Assembly (NCBI GenBank): GCA_022841885.1
Contig: JALHQP010000008.1
Location: 1 to 64,000 of the forward strand
Reading direction: 5' to 3'
Origin: Aquincola sp.
GTDB taxonomy: Bacteria; Pseudomonadota; Gammaproteobacteria; Burkholderiales; Burkholderiaceae_C
DNA: 64,000 nt
Below are positions 56,962-64,000 of this stretch, piece by piece. Positions within the stretch are counted from its first letter, which is position 1. Each line of letters starts with the position of its first letter. A program made the position numbers and the translations under genes. The notes under the pieces are model-generated. The model saw only the letters and a program-made list of their open reading frames with translations, searched no databases and was not told where the DNA came from.

Positions 56962-57948
56962 ATGAGCAAGAAGCCCGTTCGCGTCGCCGTCACCGGCGCC
57001 GCCGGCCAGATCGGTTACGCCCTGCTGTTCCGCATCGCCTCGGGCGAGATGCTGGGCAAGGACCAGCCGGTGATCCTGCAACTGCTCGAAGTGCCGGTCG
57101 AGGGCCCGCAGAAGGCGCTCAAGGGCGTGATGATGGAACTCGACGACTGCGCGTTCCCGCTGCTGGCCGGCATGGAGGCGCACAGCGACCCGATGACGGC
57201 GTTCAAGGACACCGACTACGCGCTGCTGGTCGGCTCGATGCCGCGCAAGGCCGGCATGGAGCGCGCCGAGCTGCTCGCGATCAACGGCCAGATCTTCACC
57301 GCCCAGGGCAAGGCGCTCGACGCCAAGGCCAGCCGCGGCGTCAAGGTGCTGGTGGTCGGCAACCCGGCCAACACCAACGCCTACATCGCGATGAAAAGCG
57401 CGCCCAGCCTGCCGCGCGAGAACTTCACCGCCATGCTGCGCCTTGACCACAACCGCGCGCTGAGCCAGATCGCCGCCAAGACCGGCAAGCCGGTGGCCTC
57501 GATCAAGAAGCTCGGCGTCTGGGGCAACCACTCGCCGACGATGTACGCCGACTACCGCTTCGCCACCATCGACGGCGCCAGCGTCAAGGACATGATCAAC
57601 GACCAGGTCTGGAACAAGGACGTGTTCCTGCCGACCGTCGGCAAGCGCGGCGCGGCCATCATCGAGGCGCGCGGCCTGTCGTCGGCGGCATCGGCCGCCA
57701 ACGCCGCGATCGACCACATGCGCGACTGGGCGCTGGGCACCAACGGCGAATGGGTGACGATGGGCGTGCCGAGCAACGGCGAGTACGGCATCCCGAAGGA
57801 CGTGATGTTCGGCTACCCGGTCACCTGCGCCGGCGGCAAGTACAAGATCGTCGAGGGCCTGCCGATCGACGAGTTCTCGAAGAGCTGCATCGACAAGACG
57901 CTGGCCGAGTTGCTGGCCGAGCAGGACGGCGTGAAGCATCTGCTGTAG
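56962..57948 (+). CDS. mdh: Malate dehydrogenase
   Basis: A 328-aa NAD-dependent enzyme oxidising malate to oxaloacetate in the TCA cycle. [21 protein letters not shown] is the Rossmann start; [15 protein letters not shown] has the substrate Arg; [19 protein letters not shown] and [12 protein letters not shown] with the catalytic His complete the site. It matches the LDH-like malate dehydrogenase of betaproteobacteria. GGAG lies before the ATG. The last codons form half of a perfect inverted repeat. Confidence 0.97.
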   Translation: MSKKPVRVAVTGAAGQIGYALLFRIASGEMLGKDQPVILQLLEVPVEGPQKALKGVMMELDDCAFPLLAGMEAHSDPMTAFKDTDYALLVGSMPRKAGMERAELLAINGQIFTAQGKALDAKASRGVKVLVVGNPANTNAYIAMKSAPSLPRENFTAMLRLDHNRALSQIAAKTGKPVASIKKLGVWGNHSPTMYADYRFATIDGASVKDMINDQVWNKDVFLPTVGKRGAAIIEARGLSSAASAANAAIDHMRDWALGTNGEWVTMGVPSNGEYGIPKDVMFGYPVTCAGGKYKIVEGLPIDEFSKSCIDKTLAELLAEQDGVKHLL

Positions 57949-57960
57949 CAGATGCTTCAC
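57931..57960 (+). repeat. Perfect 14-bp stem across the mdh stop codon
   Basis: The last five mdh codons and its stop lie in a perfect inverted repeat, GTGAAGCATCTGCT-GT-AGCAGATGCTTCAC, with only a 2-base spacer in DNA. There is no T-run after it. It could act as a terminator/stability element or be a duplicated-inverted scar. It overlaps coding sequence, which is unusual. Confidence 0.6.
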
Positions 57961-57987
57961 GCCTTAGGCCGTCCTTAGGACTCCCCC

Positions 57988-58010
57988 GAGCCCCCTCCAA
58001 GCGGGGGCTC
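57988..58010 (+). terminator. GC hairpin between mdh and the CoA ester lyase gene
   Basis: GAGCCCCC and GGGGGCTC form an 8-bp stem with a 7-base loop and are followed by CTGTTCG, a weak T-containing tail. It lies 8 bases before the next ATG, so it could also mask that gene's ribosome site. Confidence 0.45.
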
Positions 58011-58018
58011 CTGTTCGA

Positions 58019-59044
58019 ATGACGAGGCCGGCTGCGCCGGCGAAGACTGTGAGCATCCATCCGCGCGTTGCCCTCTTCGATGCCAACGAGCCCGTAGCGC
58101 CGGTGCTGCCGGTCTGCGACCACTACGCCGGCGTCGAGGCGCGCATGCGCAAGAGCCTGGAGTTGCAGGCCGAGCTCGGGCCGGTGTTCGACGTCACGCT
58201 CGACGCCGAGGACGGCGCACCGGTTGGCGGCGAGGTCGAGCATGCGCTGCTGATCGCGTCGCTGATCGGCGGCGGGCAGAACCGCTTCGGCCGCGTCGGC
58301 GCGCGACTGCTGCCGGTCGACCACCCGAAGTTCGGCGACGTGCTGGGCGCGGTACTCGCCGCCGCCAATCCCCCCGCCTACCTGATGCTGCCCAAGCCGC
58401 GCGGCGTGGCCGACGTGGCGCGTGCTGCCGCGGCCGTGGACGTCGCCGGCGGTGCCACGATCCCGCTTCACGCGCTGGTCGAGACCCACGGCGCGCTGGC
58501 CGAGGTGGCGGCCATCGCCGCCCACCCGCGCATCCAGTCGCTGTCCTTCGGGCTGATGGACTTCGTGTCGGCGCACCGTGGCGCAATCCCGGCCTCGGCG
58601 ATGGGTGTCAAGGGCCAGTTCGAGCACCCGCTGGTGCTGCGCGCCAAGCTCGAGATCGCGGCCGCCTGCCACGCCCACGCCAAGGTGCCGTCGCATTGCG
58701 TGGTCACCGAATTCAAGCATGCGCGCGCGTTGATGGACGCCGCGACGATGGCCTGCCGGCAGTTCGGCTACACGCGCATGTGGAGCATCCACCCGAACCA
58801 GGTGCGGCCGATCGTCGACGCCTTCACGCCGAGCGTGGCCGAGGTCGACCAGGCGGTCGAGATCATCCTCGCGGCGCAGGCCGCGCAGTGGGCACCGATC
58901 CGTCACCACGACACCTTGCACGACCGCGCGAGCTACCGCTACTTCTGGCAGATCCTCGAACGCGCACACCGCACGTCCTACGCCGACGGCCCGCAGCTGC
59001 CGGCCGAGGTGCGGGCCGCCTTCTTCCCCGATGCAGCGGCCTGA
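58019..59044 (+). CDS. HpcH/HpaI-family CoA ester lyase (citrate lyase beta-like)
   Basis: A 341-aa TIM-barrel lyase. DVTLDAEDGAPVGGEVEHALL holds the acidic Mg-binding pair, VETHGALAEVAAIAAHPRIQSLSFGLMDF the second, and RMWSIHPNQVRPIVDAF the C-terminal signature of citryl/malyl-CoA lyases. Members cleave or form (S)-malyl-CoA, citramalyl-CoA or related esters with glyoxylate, pyruvate or oxaloacetate products. The position beside mdh fits malyl-CoA chemistry. The start lies right after a hairpin with no clear Shine-Dalgarno. Confidence 0.88.
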   Translation: MTRPAAPAKTVSIHPRVALFDANEPVAPVLPVCDHYAGVEARMRKSLELQAELGPVFDVTLDAEDGAPVGGEVEHALLIASLIGGGQNRFGRVGARLLPVDHPKFGDVLGAVLAAANPPAYLMLPKPRGVADVARAAAAVDVAGGATIPLHALVETHGALAEVAAIAAHPRIQSLSFGLMDFVSAHRGAIPASAMGVKGQFEHPLVLRAKLEIAAACHAHAKVPSHCVVTEFKHARALMDAATMACRQFGYTRMWSIHPNQVRPIVDAFTPSVAEVDQAVEIILAAQAAQWAPIRHHDTLHDRASYRYFWQILERAHRTSYADGPQLPAEVRAAFFPDAAA

Positions 59045-59612
59045 ACGCTCGCTGGTGCTGCCCACCTTCGCAGCGCCGCTGGAACTGCACACGCGGCGCT
59101 GCGTGCTGCGACAGTGGAAGGACGGCGACCTGGCCCCCTGGGCCGCGATGAACGCCGACCCCGAGGTGCGGCGCCACTTACCGTCGATCACCGAGGAGCA
59201 GGCGGTGGCCGAAGCCGGGCGCTGCCGCGATGCAATCGCGCAGCGTGGCTGGGGCCTGTGGGCGCTCGAGGTGCCCGGCTTGTTGCCGTTTGCCGGCTTT
59301 GTCGGCCTGAACGTCCCGCACTACGACGCACCCTGGGTCCCCGCGGTGGAGATCGGCTGGCGGCTGCCGCGCAGCGCCTGGGGCCAGGGCTTGGCGACCG
59401 AAGCGGCCCAGGCCGCGTTGGACTTCGGATTCGCCCGCCTCGGTCTCGACGAGGTCGTGGCGATCACGATCGCCGCCAACGCGCCGTCGCGCCGCGTGAT
59501 GGAGCGCCTGGGCATGCAACGCGACGAAAGCGGCGACTTCGACCACCCGCGCATCGAAGCCGGCCACCCGATGCGGCGCCATGTGCTGTACCGCAAGGCG
59601 CGCCCGGCCTGA
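59031..59612 (+). CDS. RimJ/RimL-like GNAT acetyltransferase
   Basis: A 193-aa acetyltransferase. LHTRRCVLRQWKDGDLAPWAAMNADPEV is the typical RimJ/L opening, and WRLPRSAWGQGLATEAAQAALDFGF the acetyl-CoA loop, followed by NAPSRRVMERLGMQRDE. It overlaps the lyase gene by 14 bases, suggesting coupling. The family acetylates N-termini of ribosomal proteins or small molecules; the substrate here is unknown. Confidence 0.9.
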   Translation: MQRPERSLVLPTFAAPLELHTRRCVLRQWKDGDLAPWAAMNADPEVRRHLPSITEEQAVAEAGRCRDAIAQRGWGLWALEVPGLLPFAGFVGLNVPHYDAPWVPAVEIGWRLPRSAWGQGLATEAAQAALDFGFARLGLDEVVAITIAANAPSRRVMERLGMQRDESGDFDHPRIEAGHPMRRHVLYRKARPA

Positions 59613-59680
59613 GCCGGCTACGTCTTGCAACCTGCCAGCGCCGCAGGCTCGGAGAATCCGGGGCCCAAGGAGACGATCCG

Positions 59681-60196
59681 ATGATGCACCGCCCCGACCT
59701 CGCGCCGATCCTGGCCGCCGTGACGCTGGCCCTGGCCCTGCCGACCCTGGCGCAGACCGCGGCGCCGAAGGCGCCGGCCAAGGCCTCCGCGAAGACCGCA
59801 ACCAAGTCGCGCGTGCCGGTAGTGCCGCCCGAAATCCCGCTACCCGCCGCGAGCAGCGAACAGCTCGATGCCGCCAACGTCGCCCACCTCGGCGACTACG
59901 ACTGCGAGTTCGACCAGAAGGTGACGCTCGAGCCGCACGCGAAGGCTCCCGGCTACATCGAGATGAAACAGAAGAAGCAGGCCTGGGTCATGAAGCCCGT
60001 GCTGTCGTCGACCGGCGCGTTGCGCCTGGAGGACGTGAAGGGCCGCATGCTGATGATTCAGATCGCCAACAAGTCGATGGTGATGGACACCCAGATCGGC
60101 CAGCGCCTGGTGGACGGCTGCGTGCACGAGAAGCAGCGCGCCTTCATCGCCACGCAGGGCAACCTGCTCGCGCCCGAGCCGCCGCCCAAGCAGTAG
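59681..60196 (+). CDS. Periplasmic protein of unknown function
   Basis: A 171-aa protein with a signal peptide (LAPILAAVTLALALPTLAQT), an Ala/Lys/Pro-rich linker, and a compact C-terminal domain with Cys residues in GDYDCEFDQK and VDGCVHEKQ, which could form a disulfide. The segment GYIEMKQKKQAWVMKPVLSS is beta-rich. AAGGAG precedes the ATG. I do not recognise a named family. It sits between the acetyltransferase and serC. Confidence 0.75.
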   Translation: MMHRPDLAPILAAVTLALALPTLAQTAAPKAPAKASAKTATKSRVPVVPPEIPLPAASSEQLDAANVAHLGDYDCEFDQKVTLEPHAKAPGYIEMKQKKQAWVMKPVLSSTGALRLEDVKGRMLMIQIANKSMVMDTQIGQRLVDGCVHEKQRAFIATQGNLLAPEPPPKQ

Positions 60197-60227
60197 CCGT
60201 CGGCGGGCAGGCCCGCGCGACGCACCC

Positions 60228-60233
60228 GGATAA
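60228..60233 (+). promoter_or_regulatory. Possible -10 element of serC
   Basis: GATAAT in a GC-rich setting lies 39 bases before the serC ATG. A convincing -35 is not visible, so this is a tentative promoter call. Confidence 0.35.
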
Positions 60234-60272
60234 TGGGGGCCTTCCCTGCCCGTGTGTCGGAGTGCCTCGCCC

Positions 60273-61355
60273 ATGACCCGCGTCTTCAATTTCAGCGCCG
60301 GACCCGCCGCGCTGCCCGAACCCGTGCTCAAGCGCGCCGCCGAGGAGATGCTCGACTGGCACGGCTCGGGCATGTCGGTGATGGAGATGAGCCACCGCGG
60401 CAAGGAGTTCATCTCGATCCATGCCAAGGCCGAGGCCGACCTGCGCGAACTGCTCGCGATTCCCGCCAACTACAAGGTCCTGTTCCTGCAGGGCGGTGCG
60501 ATCGCCGAGAACGCGATCGTGCCGATGAACATGCTGCGCGGGAAAACCAGCGCGGACTACATCGACACCGGCGAGTGGTCGAAGAAGTCGATCAAGGAGG
60601 CGAAGAAGTACGCCGCGATCAACGTGGCCGCCTCGTCGGCCGCCACCGGCTACGACCGCGTGCCGGCACGCGCCGAGTGGAAGCTCGACCCGAACGCCGC
60701 CTACGTGCACATCTGCAGCAACGAAACGATCGGTGGCGTCGAGTACCACTTCACGCCCGAGGTCGGCGACGTGCCGCTGGTGGCCGACATGTCGAGCAGC
60801 ATCCTGTCGCGGCCGGTCGACGTGTCGAAGTACGGCCTGATCTACGGCGGCGCGCAGAAGAACATCGGTCCCGCGGGCCTGACGATCGTGATCGTGCGCG
60901 ACGACCTGATCGGCCAGCCGCACCCGGCCCTGCCCTCGGCCTTCGACTACCAGCTGCAGGCCGAGGCCGACTCGATGCTGAACACGCCGCCGACCTACGC
61001 GATCTACATCGCCGGCCTGGTGTTCGAATGGCTGAAGGACCGCGGTGGCCTGTCGGCCATGGAAGCGCACAACCGGCGCAAGGCGGCCGTGCTGTACGAC
61101 CACCTGGACGCGAGCACGTTCTACCGCAGCCCGGTGCAGCGCGCCGACCGCTCGCTGATGAACGTGCCCTTCAAGCTCAAGGACGAGTCGCTCGACGGCG
61201 CGTTCCTGAAGGGCGCCGAGGCGCGCGGCATGCTGCAGCTCAAGGGCCACCGCGCGGTCGGCGGCATGCGCGCGTCGATCTACAACGCGATGCCGATCGA
61301 GGGCGTGCAGGCGCTGGTGGCCTACATGAAGGACTTCGAGGCCCAGCATGGCTGA
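60273..61355 (+). CDS. serC: Phosphoserine aminotransferase
   Basis: A 360-aa PLP enzyme that transaminates 3-phosphohydroxypyruvate in serine synthesis. [20 protein letters not shown] is the invariant N-terminus, [11 protein letters not shown] and [13 protein letters not shown] (PLP Lys) and the C-terminal [12 protein letters not shown] are all family marks. GGAG before the ATG is present; the longer start seven codons upstream adds MCRSASP, which is not conserved-looking. It overlaps serA by 8 bases. Confidence 0.97.
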   Translation: MTRVFNFSAGPAALPEPVLKRAAEEMLDWHGSGMSVMEMSHRGKEFISIHAKAEADLRELLAIPANYKVLFLQGGAIAENAIVPMNMLRGKTSADYIDTGEWSKKSIKEAKKYAAINVAASSAATGYDRVPARAEWKLDPNAAYVHICSNETIGGVEYHFTPEVGDVPLVADMSSSILSRPVDVSKYGLIYGGAQKNIGPAGLTIVIVRDDLIGQPHPALPSAFDYQLQAEADSMLNTPPTYAIYIAGLVFEWLKDRGGLSAMEAHNRRKAAVLYDHLDASTFYRSPVQRADRSLMNVPFKLKDESLDGAFLKGAEARGMLQLKGHRAVGGMRASIYNAMPIEGVQALVAYMKDFEAQHG

Positions 61356-62529
61356 AGCGCTGCGCGTGCTGGTGCTCAACCAGATCGCGCCGGCCGGTCT
61401 GAAGCGCCTGCCCCCCGAGCACTACCAGGTCGGCAAGGACGTGGCGCAGCCCGATGCGATCCTCGTGCGTTCGGCCGACCTGCACGCGATGGACATCCCG
61501 GCCAGCGTGAAGGCGATCGCCCGCGCCGGCGCGGGCACCAACAACATCCCCGTCAAGGCGATGAGCGCGCGCGGCGTGCCGGTGTTCAACGCACCGGGCG
61601 CCAACGCCAACGCGGTCAAGGAGCTGGTGCTGGCCGGCATGCTGATGGCCGCGCGCAACCTGCCCGGTGCGCTGCGCTTCGTGGCCACGCTCGAACCCGA
61701 TGCCGCCGCCATGGACGCCCGCGTCGAGGACGGCAAGAAGGCCTTCGCCGGCATCGAGCTCGCCGGCCACACCCTGGGCATCGTCGGCCTGGGCAAGATC
61801 GGCTGCCTGGTGGCCGACGCGGCGATCAAGCTCGGCATGAACGTGCTCGGCTACGACCCGGAGATCACGGTCGACGCGGCGTGGAGCCTGCCTTCGCAGG
61901 TGCGCCGCGCCGCCAGCGTGGCCGAGGTGCTCAAGTCGAGCCACTTCGTCACCCTGCATGTGCCGCTGGTCGACGCGACGCGCCACCTCGTCAATGCCGA
62001 CAACGCCGGCACCCTGCGCAACGGCGCGGTGCTGCTGAACTTCTCGCGCGAAGGCGTGGTCGACGACGCCGCGGTGCTGGCCGCGCTCGAGCGCAAGCAC
62101 CTCGGCTGGTACGTCTGCGACTTCCCCCACCCCGCGCTGAACGGCCATGAGCGCGTGCTCGCGCTGCCGCACCTGGGCGCGTCCACACGCGAGGCCGAAG
62201 AGAACTGCGCCGTGATGGTGGCCGATCAGCTGCGCGACTTCCTCGAGCATGGCAATGTGGCGCGGGCCGTGAACTTCCCCGAGGTGGTGATGGCGCGCGA
62301 GTCGCGCTGGCGGATCGCGATCGCGAACGCCAACGTGCCGAACATGCTGGGCCAGATCTCGACCGCCATGGCGCAGGCCGGCCTCAACATCCACAACATG
62401 GTCAACAAGAGCCGCGGCGAGATGGCCTATACCCTGGTCGACGTCGACAGCGCGGTCGATCCGGCGGTGCTGTCCAAGCTGGCGGCGATCGACGGCGTGC
62501 TGTCGGTACGCTACCTGCCGTCGGCCTGA
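61348..62529 (+). CDS. serA: D-3-phosphoglycerate dehydrogenase with C-terminal ACT domain
   Basis: A 393-aa NAD enzyme for the first step of serine synthesis. [19 protein letters not shown] binds NAD; catalytic Arg, Glu and His lie in [13 protein letters not shown] and [16 protein letters not shown]. The last ~75 residues are an ACT domain ([25 protein letters not shown]) that usually senses serine. The ATG lies in the serC 3' end, so serC-serA are coupled, the reverse of the usual pathway order. Confidence 0.95.
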   Translation: MAEALRVLVLNQIAPAGLKRLPPEHYQVGKDVAQPDAILVRSADLHAMDIPASVKAIARAGAGTNNIPVKAMSARGVPVFNAPGANANAVKELVLAGMLMAARNLPGALRFVATLEPDAAAMDARVEDGKKAFAGIELAGHTLGIVGLGKIGCLVADAAIKLGMNVLGYDPEITVDAAWSLPSQVRRAASVAEVLKSSHFVTLHVPLVDATRHLVNADNAGTLRNGAVLLNFSREGVVDDAAVLAALERKHLGWYVCDFPHPALNGHERVLALPHLGASTREAEENCAVMVADQLRDFLEHGNVARAVNFPEVVMARESRWRIAIANANVPNMLGQISTAMAQAGLNIHNMVNKSRGEMAYTLVDVDSAVDPAVLSKLAAIDGVLSVRYLPSA

Positions 62530-62558
62530 GAAAGTATGTATACTTGATGCATACTTTC
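62530..62558 (+). promoter_or_regulatory. Operator/promoter of the AbrB-PIN pair
   Basis: GAAAGTATG and CATACTTTC are perfect 9-bp inverted arms 11 bases apart, starting one base after the serA stop. TATACT between them is a good -10. The AT-rich island differs from its surroundings. Such dyads upstream of AbrB-type antitoxin genes are usual autorepression sites. Confidence 0.65.
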
Positions 62559-62580
62559 TGAGTCAGAAAGGAGCCCGGAA

Positions 62581-62825
62581 TGGAAGCGACCGTGGCCGAA
62601 CGCGGCCAGATCACCCTGCCCAAGGCAGCACGCGACGCGCTGGGCCTGACCAAGGGCACCAAGCTCAAGATCGAGATCGAGAACGGCCGGCTGGTCCTGC
62701 GCAAGGACGTGGCGGACGCGCTGTCGCGCGTGCGCGGGCGCTTCAAGCTGCCGCCGGGCGTGACCACTGACGACGTGATGCGCGAACTGCGCGGCCGGGC
62801 ACCCGGCGACCCGGTCGATCCCTGA
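62581..62825 (+). CDS. AbrB/SpoVT-domain antitoxin
   Basis: An 81-aa protein with a swapped-hairpin AbrB domain at residues 3-48: ATVAERGQITLPKAARDALGL then KGTKLKIEIENGRLVLRKDV. The C-terminal tail (RGRFKLPPGVTTDDVMRELRG) is the toxin-neutralising part of VapB/MazE-like antitoxins. AAAGGAG precedes the ATG. It should bind the dyad upstream and the PIN toxin 4 bases downstream. Confidence 0.92.
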
Positions 62826-62829
62826 GCCG

Positions 62830-63252
62830 ATGATCGCGGTGGACACCTCGGTCATCGTCGACCTGCTCGGCGACGACGCCCAGGCCGAGTCGGCCGAGGC
62901 CAGCCTGCGGGCTGCGCTGTCGCACGGCCCGGTGGTCGCCTGCGAGGTGGTGGTCAGCGAGGTCGTCGCCGGCCTGGGCCGTGGCTCGCAGGTGCTCGAC
63001 ACGCTGGAGGAGGTCGGCATCGGCTTCTCCGCGCTCGAACTGCGCGCGGCGGCGCGCGCCGGCGAGATGCAACGCCGCTACCACGAGCGCATGCGCGCCG
63101 AAGGCCGCCACCCGCTGTCGCCGCGCACCGTGCCCGACTTCCTGATCGGGGCCCATGCCTTGCTTCAATGCACCGGCCTCATCACCCGTGACGCGGGCTT
63201 CTTCCGCGACTACTTCAAGGGACTCAAAGTCATCGTCCCGAAAGCTTCCTGA
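62830..63252 (+). CDS. VapC-like PIN-domain toxin
   Basis: A 140-aa PIN ribonuclease. Acidic residues for Mg binding are seen in MIAVDTSVIVDLL (Asp 5), CEVVVSEVVAGL (Glu), TVPDFLIGAHALL (Asp) and LITRDAGFFRDYF (Asp). VapC enzymes cut tRNA or rRNA when the antitoxin decays. It is complete and its four acidic positions are intact, so the pair is probably active. It sits as an insert between serA and acnA. Confidence 0.92.
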   Translation: MIAVDTSVIVDLLGDDAQAESAEASLRAALSHGPVVACEVVVSEVVAGLGRGSQVLDTLEEVGIGFSALELRAAARAGEMQRRYHERMRAEGRHPLSPRTVPDFLIGAHALLQCTGLITRDAGFFRDYFKGLKVIVPKAS

Positions 63253-63270
63253 CCCCATACTGAGCGAACC

Positions 63271-64000
<730 letters not shown>

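Overview
The window looks like a chromosomal segment of a high-GC betaproteobacterium of the order Burkholderiales, most likely the Leptothrix/Rubrivivax/Comamonadaceae side. The reasons are about 70% GC in coding DNA, two tripartite-tricarboxylate (Bug-type) binding proteins, many LysR/GntR/acyl-CoA genes, the order GntR regulator - malate dehydrogenase - CoA ester lyase - aconitase, and GC-rich palindromic intergenic repeats. This placement is inferred from gene content, not from a search. There are no rRNA or tRNA genes, CRISPR arrays, integrases or IS transposases that I can see. Only the two end genes are cut by the window.

Layout. 1-9.4 kb: the tail of an unknown gene, a Rieske oxygenase, two divergent PhoX-type (DUF839) secreted proteins, a small ACT-like protein behind a candidate leader-peptide attenuator, lipoprotein Cu/Zn superoxide dismutase, Tex, a double-GNAT acetyltransferase and a fasciclin protein. 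9.4-14 kb: an AT-rich promoter with a palindromic operator, acylphosphatase, aldo/keto reductase, a polytopic membrane protein carrying a TIR domain, and a cold-shock-like trio (RRM protein, IF-1 paralogue, 86-aa protein). 14-25 kb: a flavoprotein/MFS/SDR operon, a histidine phosphatase, a metallo-beta-lactamase lipoprotein, a DUF1223 protein, a LysR regulator divergent from a tartrate/D-malate dehydrogenase with a Bug receptor, then a second Bug receptor.

25-46 kb is a lipid/acyl-CoA catabolic block. It holds SDRs, two acyl-CoA dehydrogenases, a zinc-free MDR reductase, an S9 peptidase, PaaI-type thioesterases, a thiolase, and a bifunctional enoyl-CoA hydratase/3-hydroxyacyl-CoA dehydrogenase behind a TetR-type operator. 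It continues with a complete livKHMGF-like ABC importer next to an acyl-CoA ligase, which suggests uptake, activation and beta-oxidation of an organic acid. 46-50 kb: SelO, MsrB, YciB and a BolA protein run in an overlapping operon, then a parvulin. 50-56 kb: a small low-GC gene bracketed by inverted palindromic elements, a PEP-mutase-like enzyme and an RND efflux pair. 56-64 kb: GntR/mdh, CoA ester lyase, serC-serA, an AbrB/PIN toxin-antitoxin pair and the start of acnA.

The least ordinary signals are three. First, a leader peptide rich in Ile codons whose 3' end is complementary to the Shine-Dalgarno region of the downstream ACT-like gene. Second, a family of ~240-bp palindromic elements with ~30-bp terminal inverted repeats and compensatory arm changes; one pair sits inside the liv operon and another brackets a low-GC gene. 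Third, the multi-pass TIR protein.
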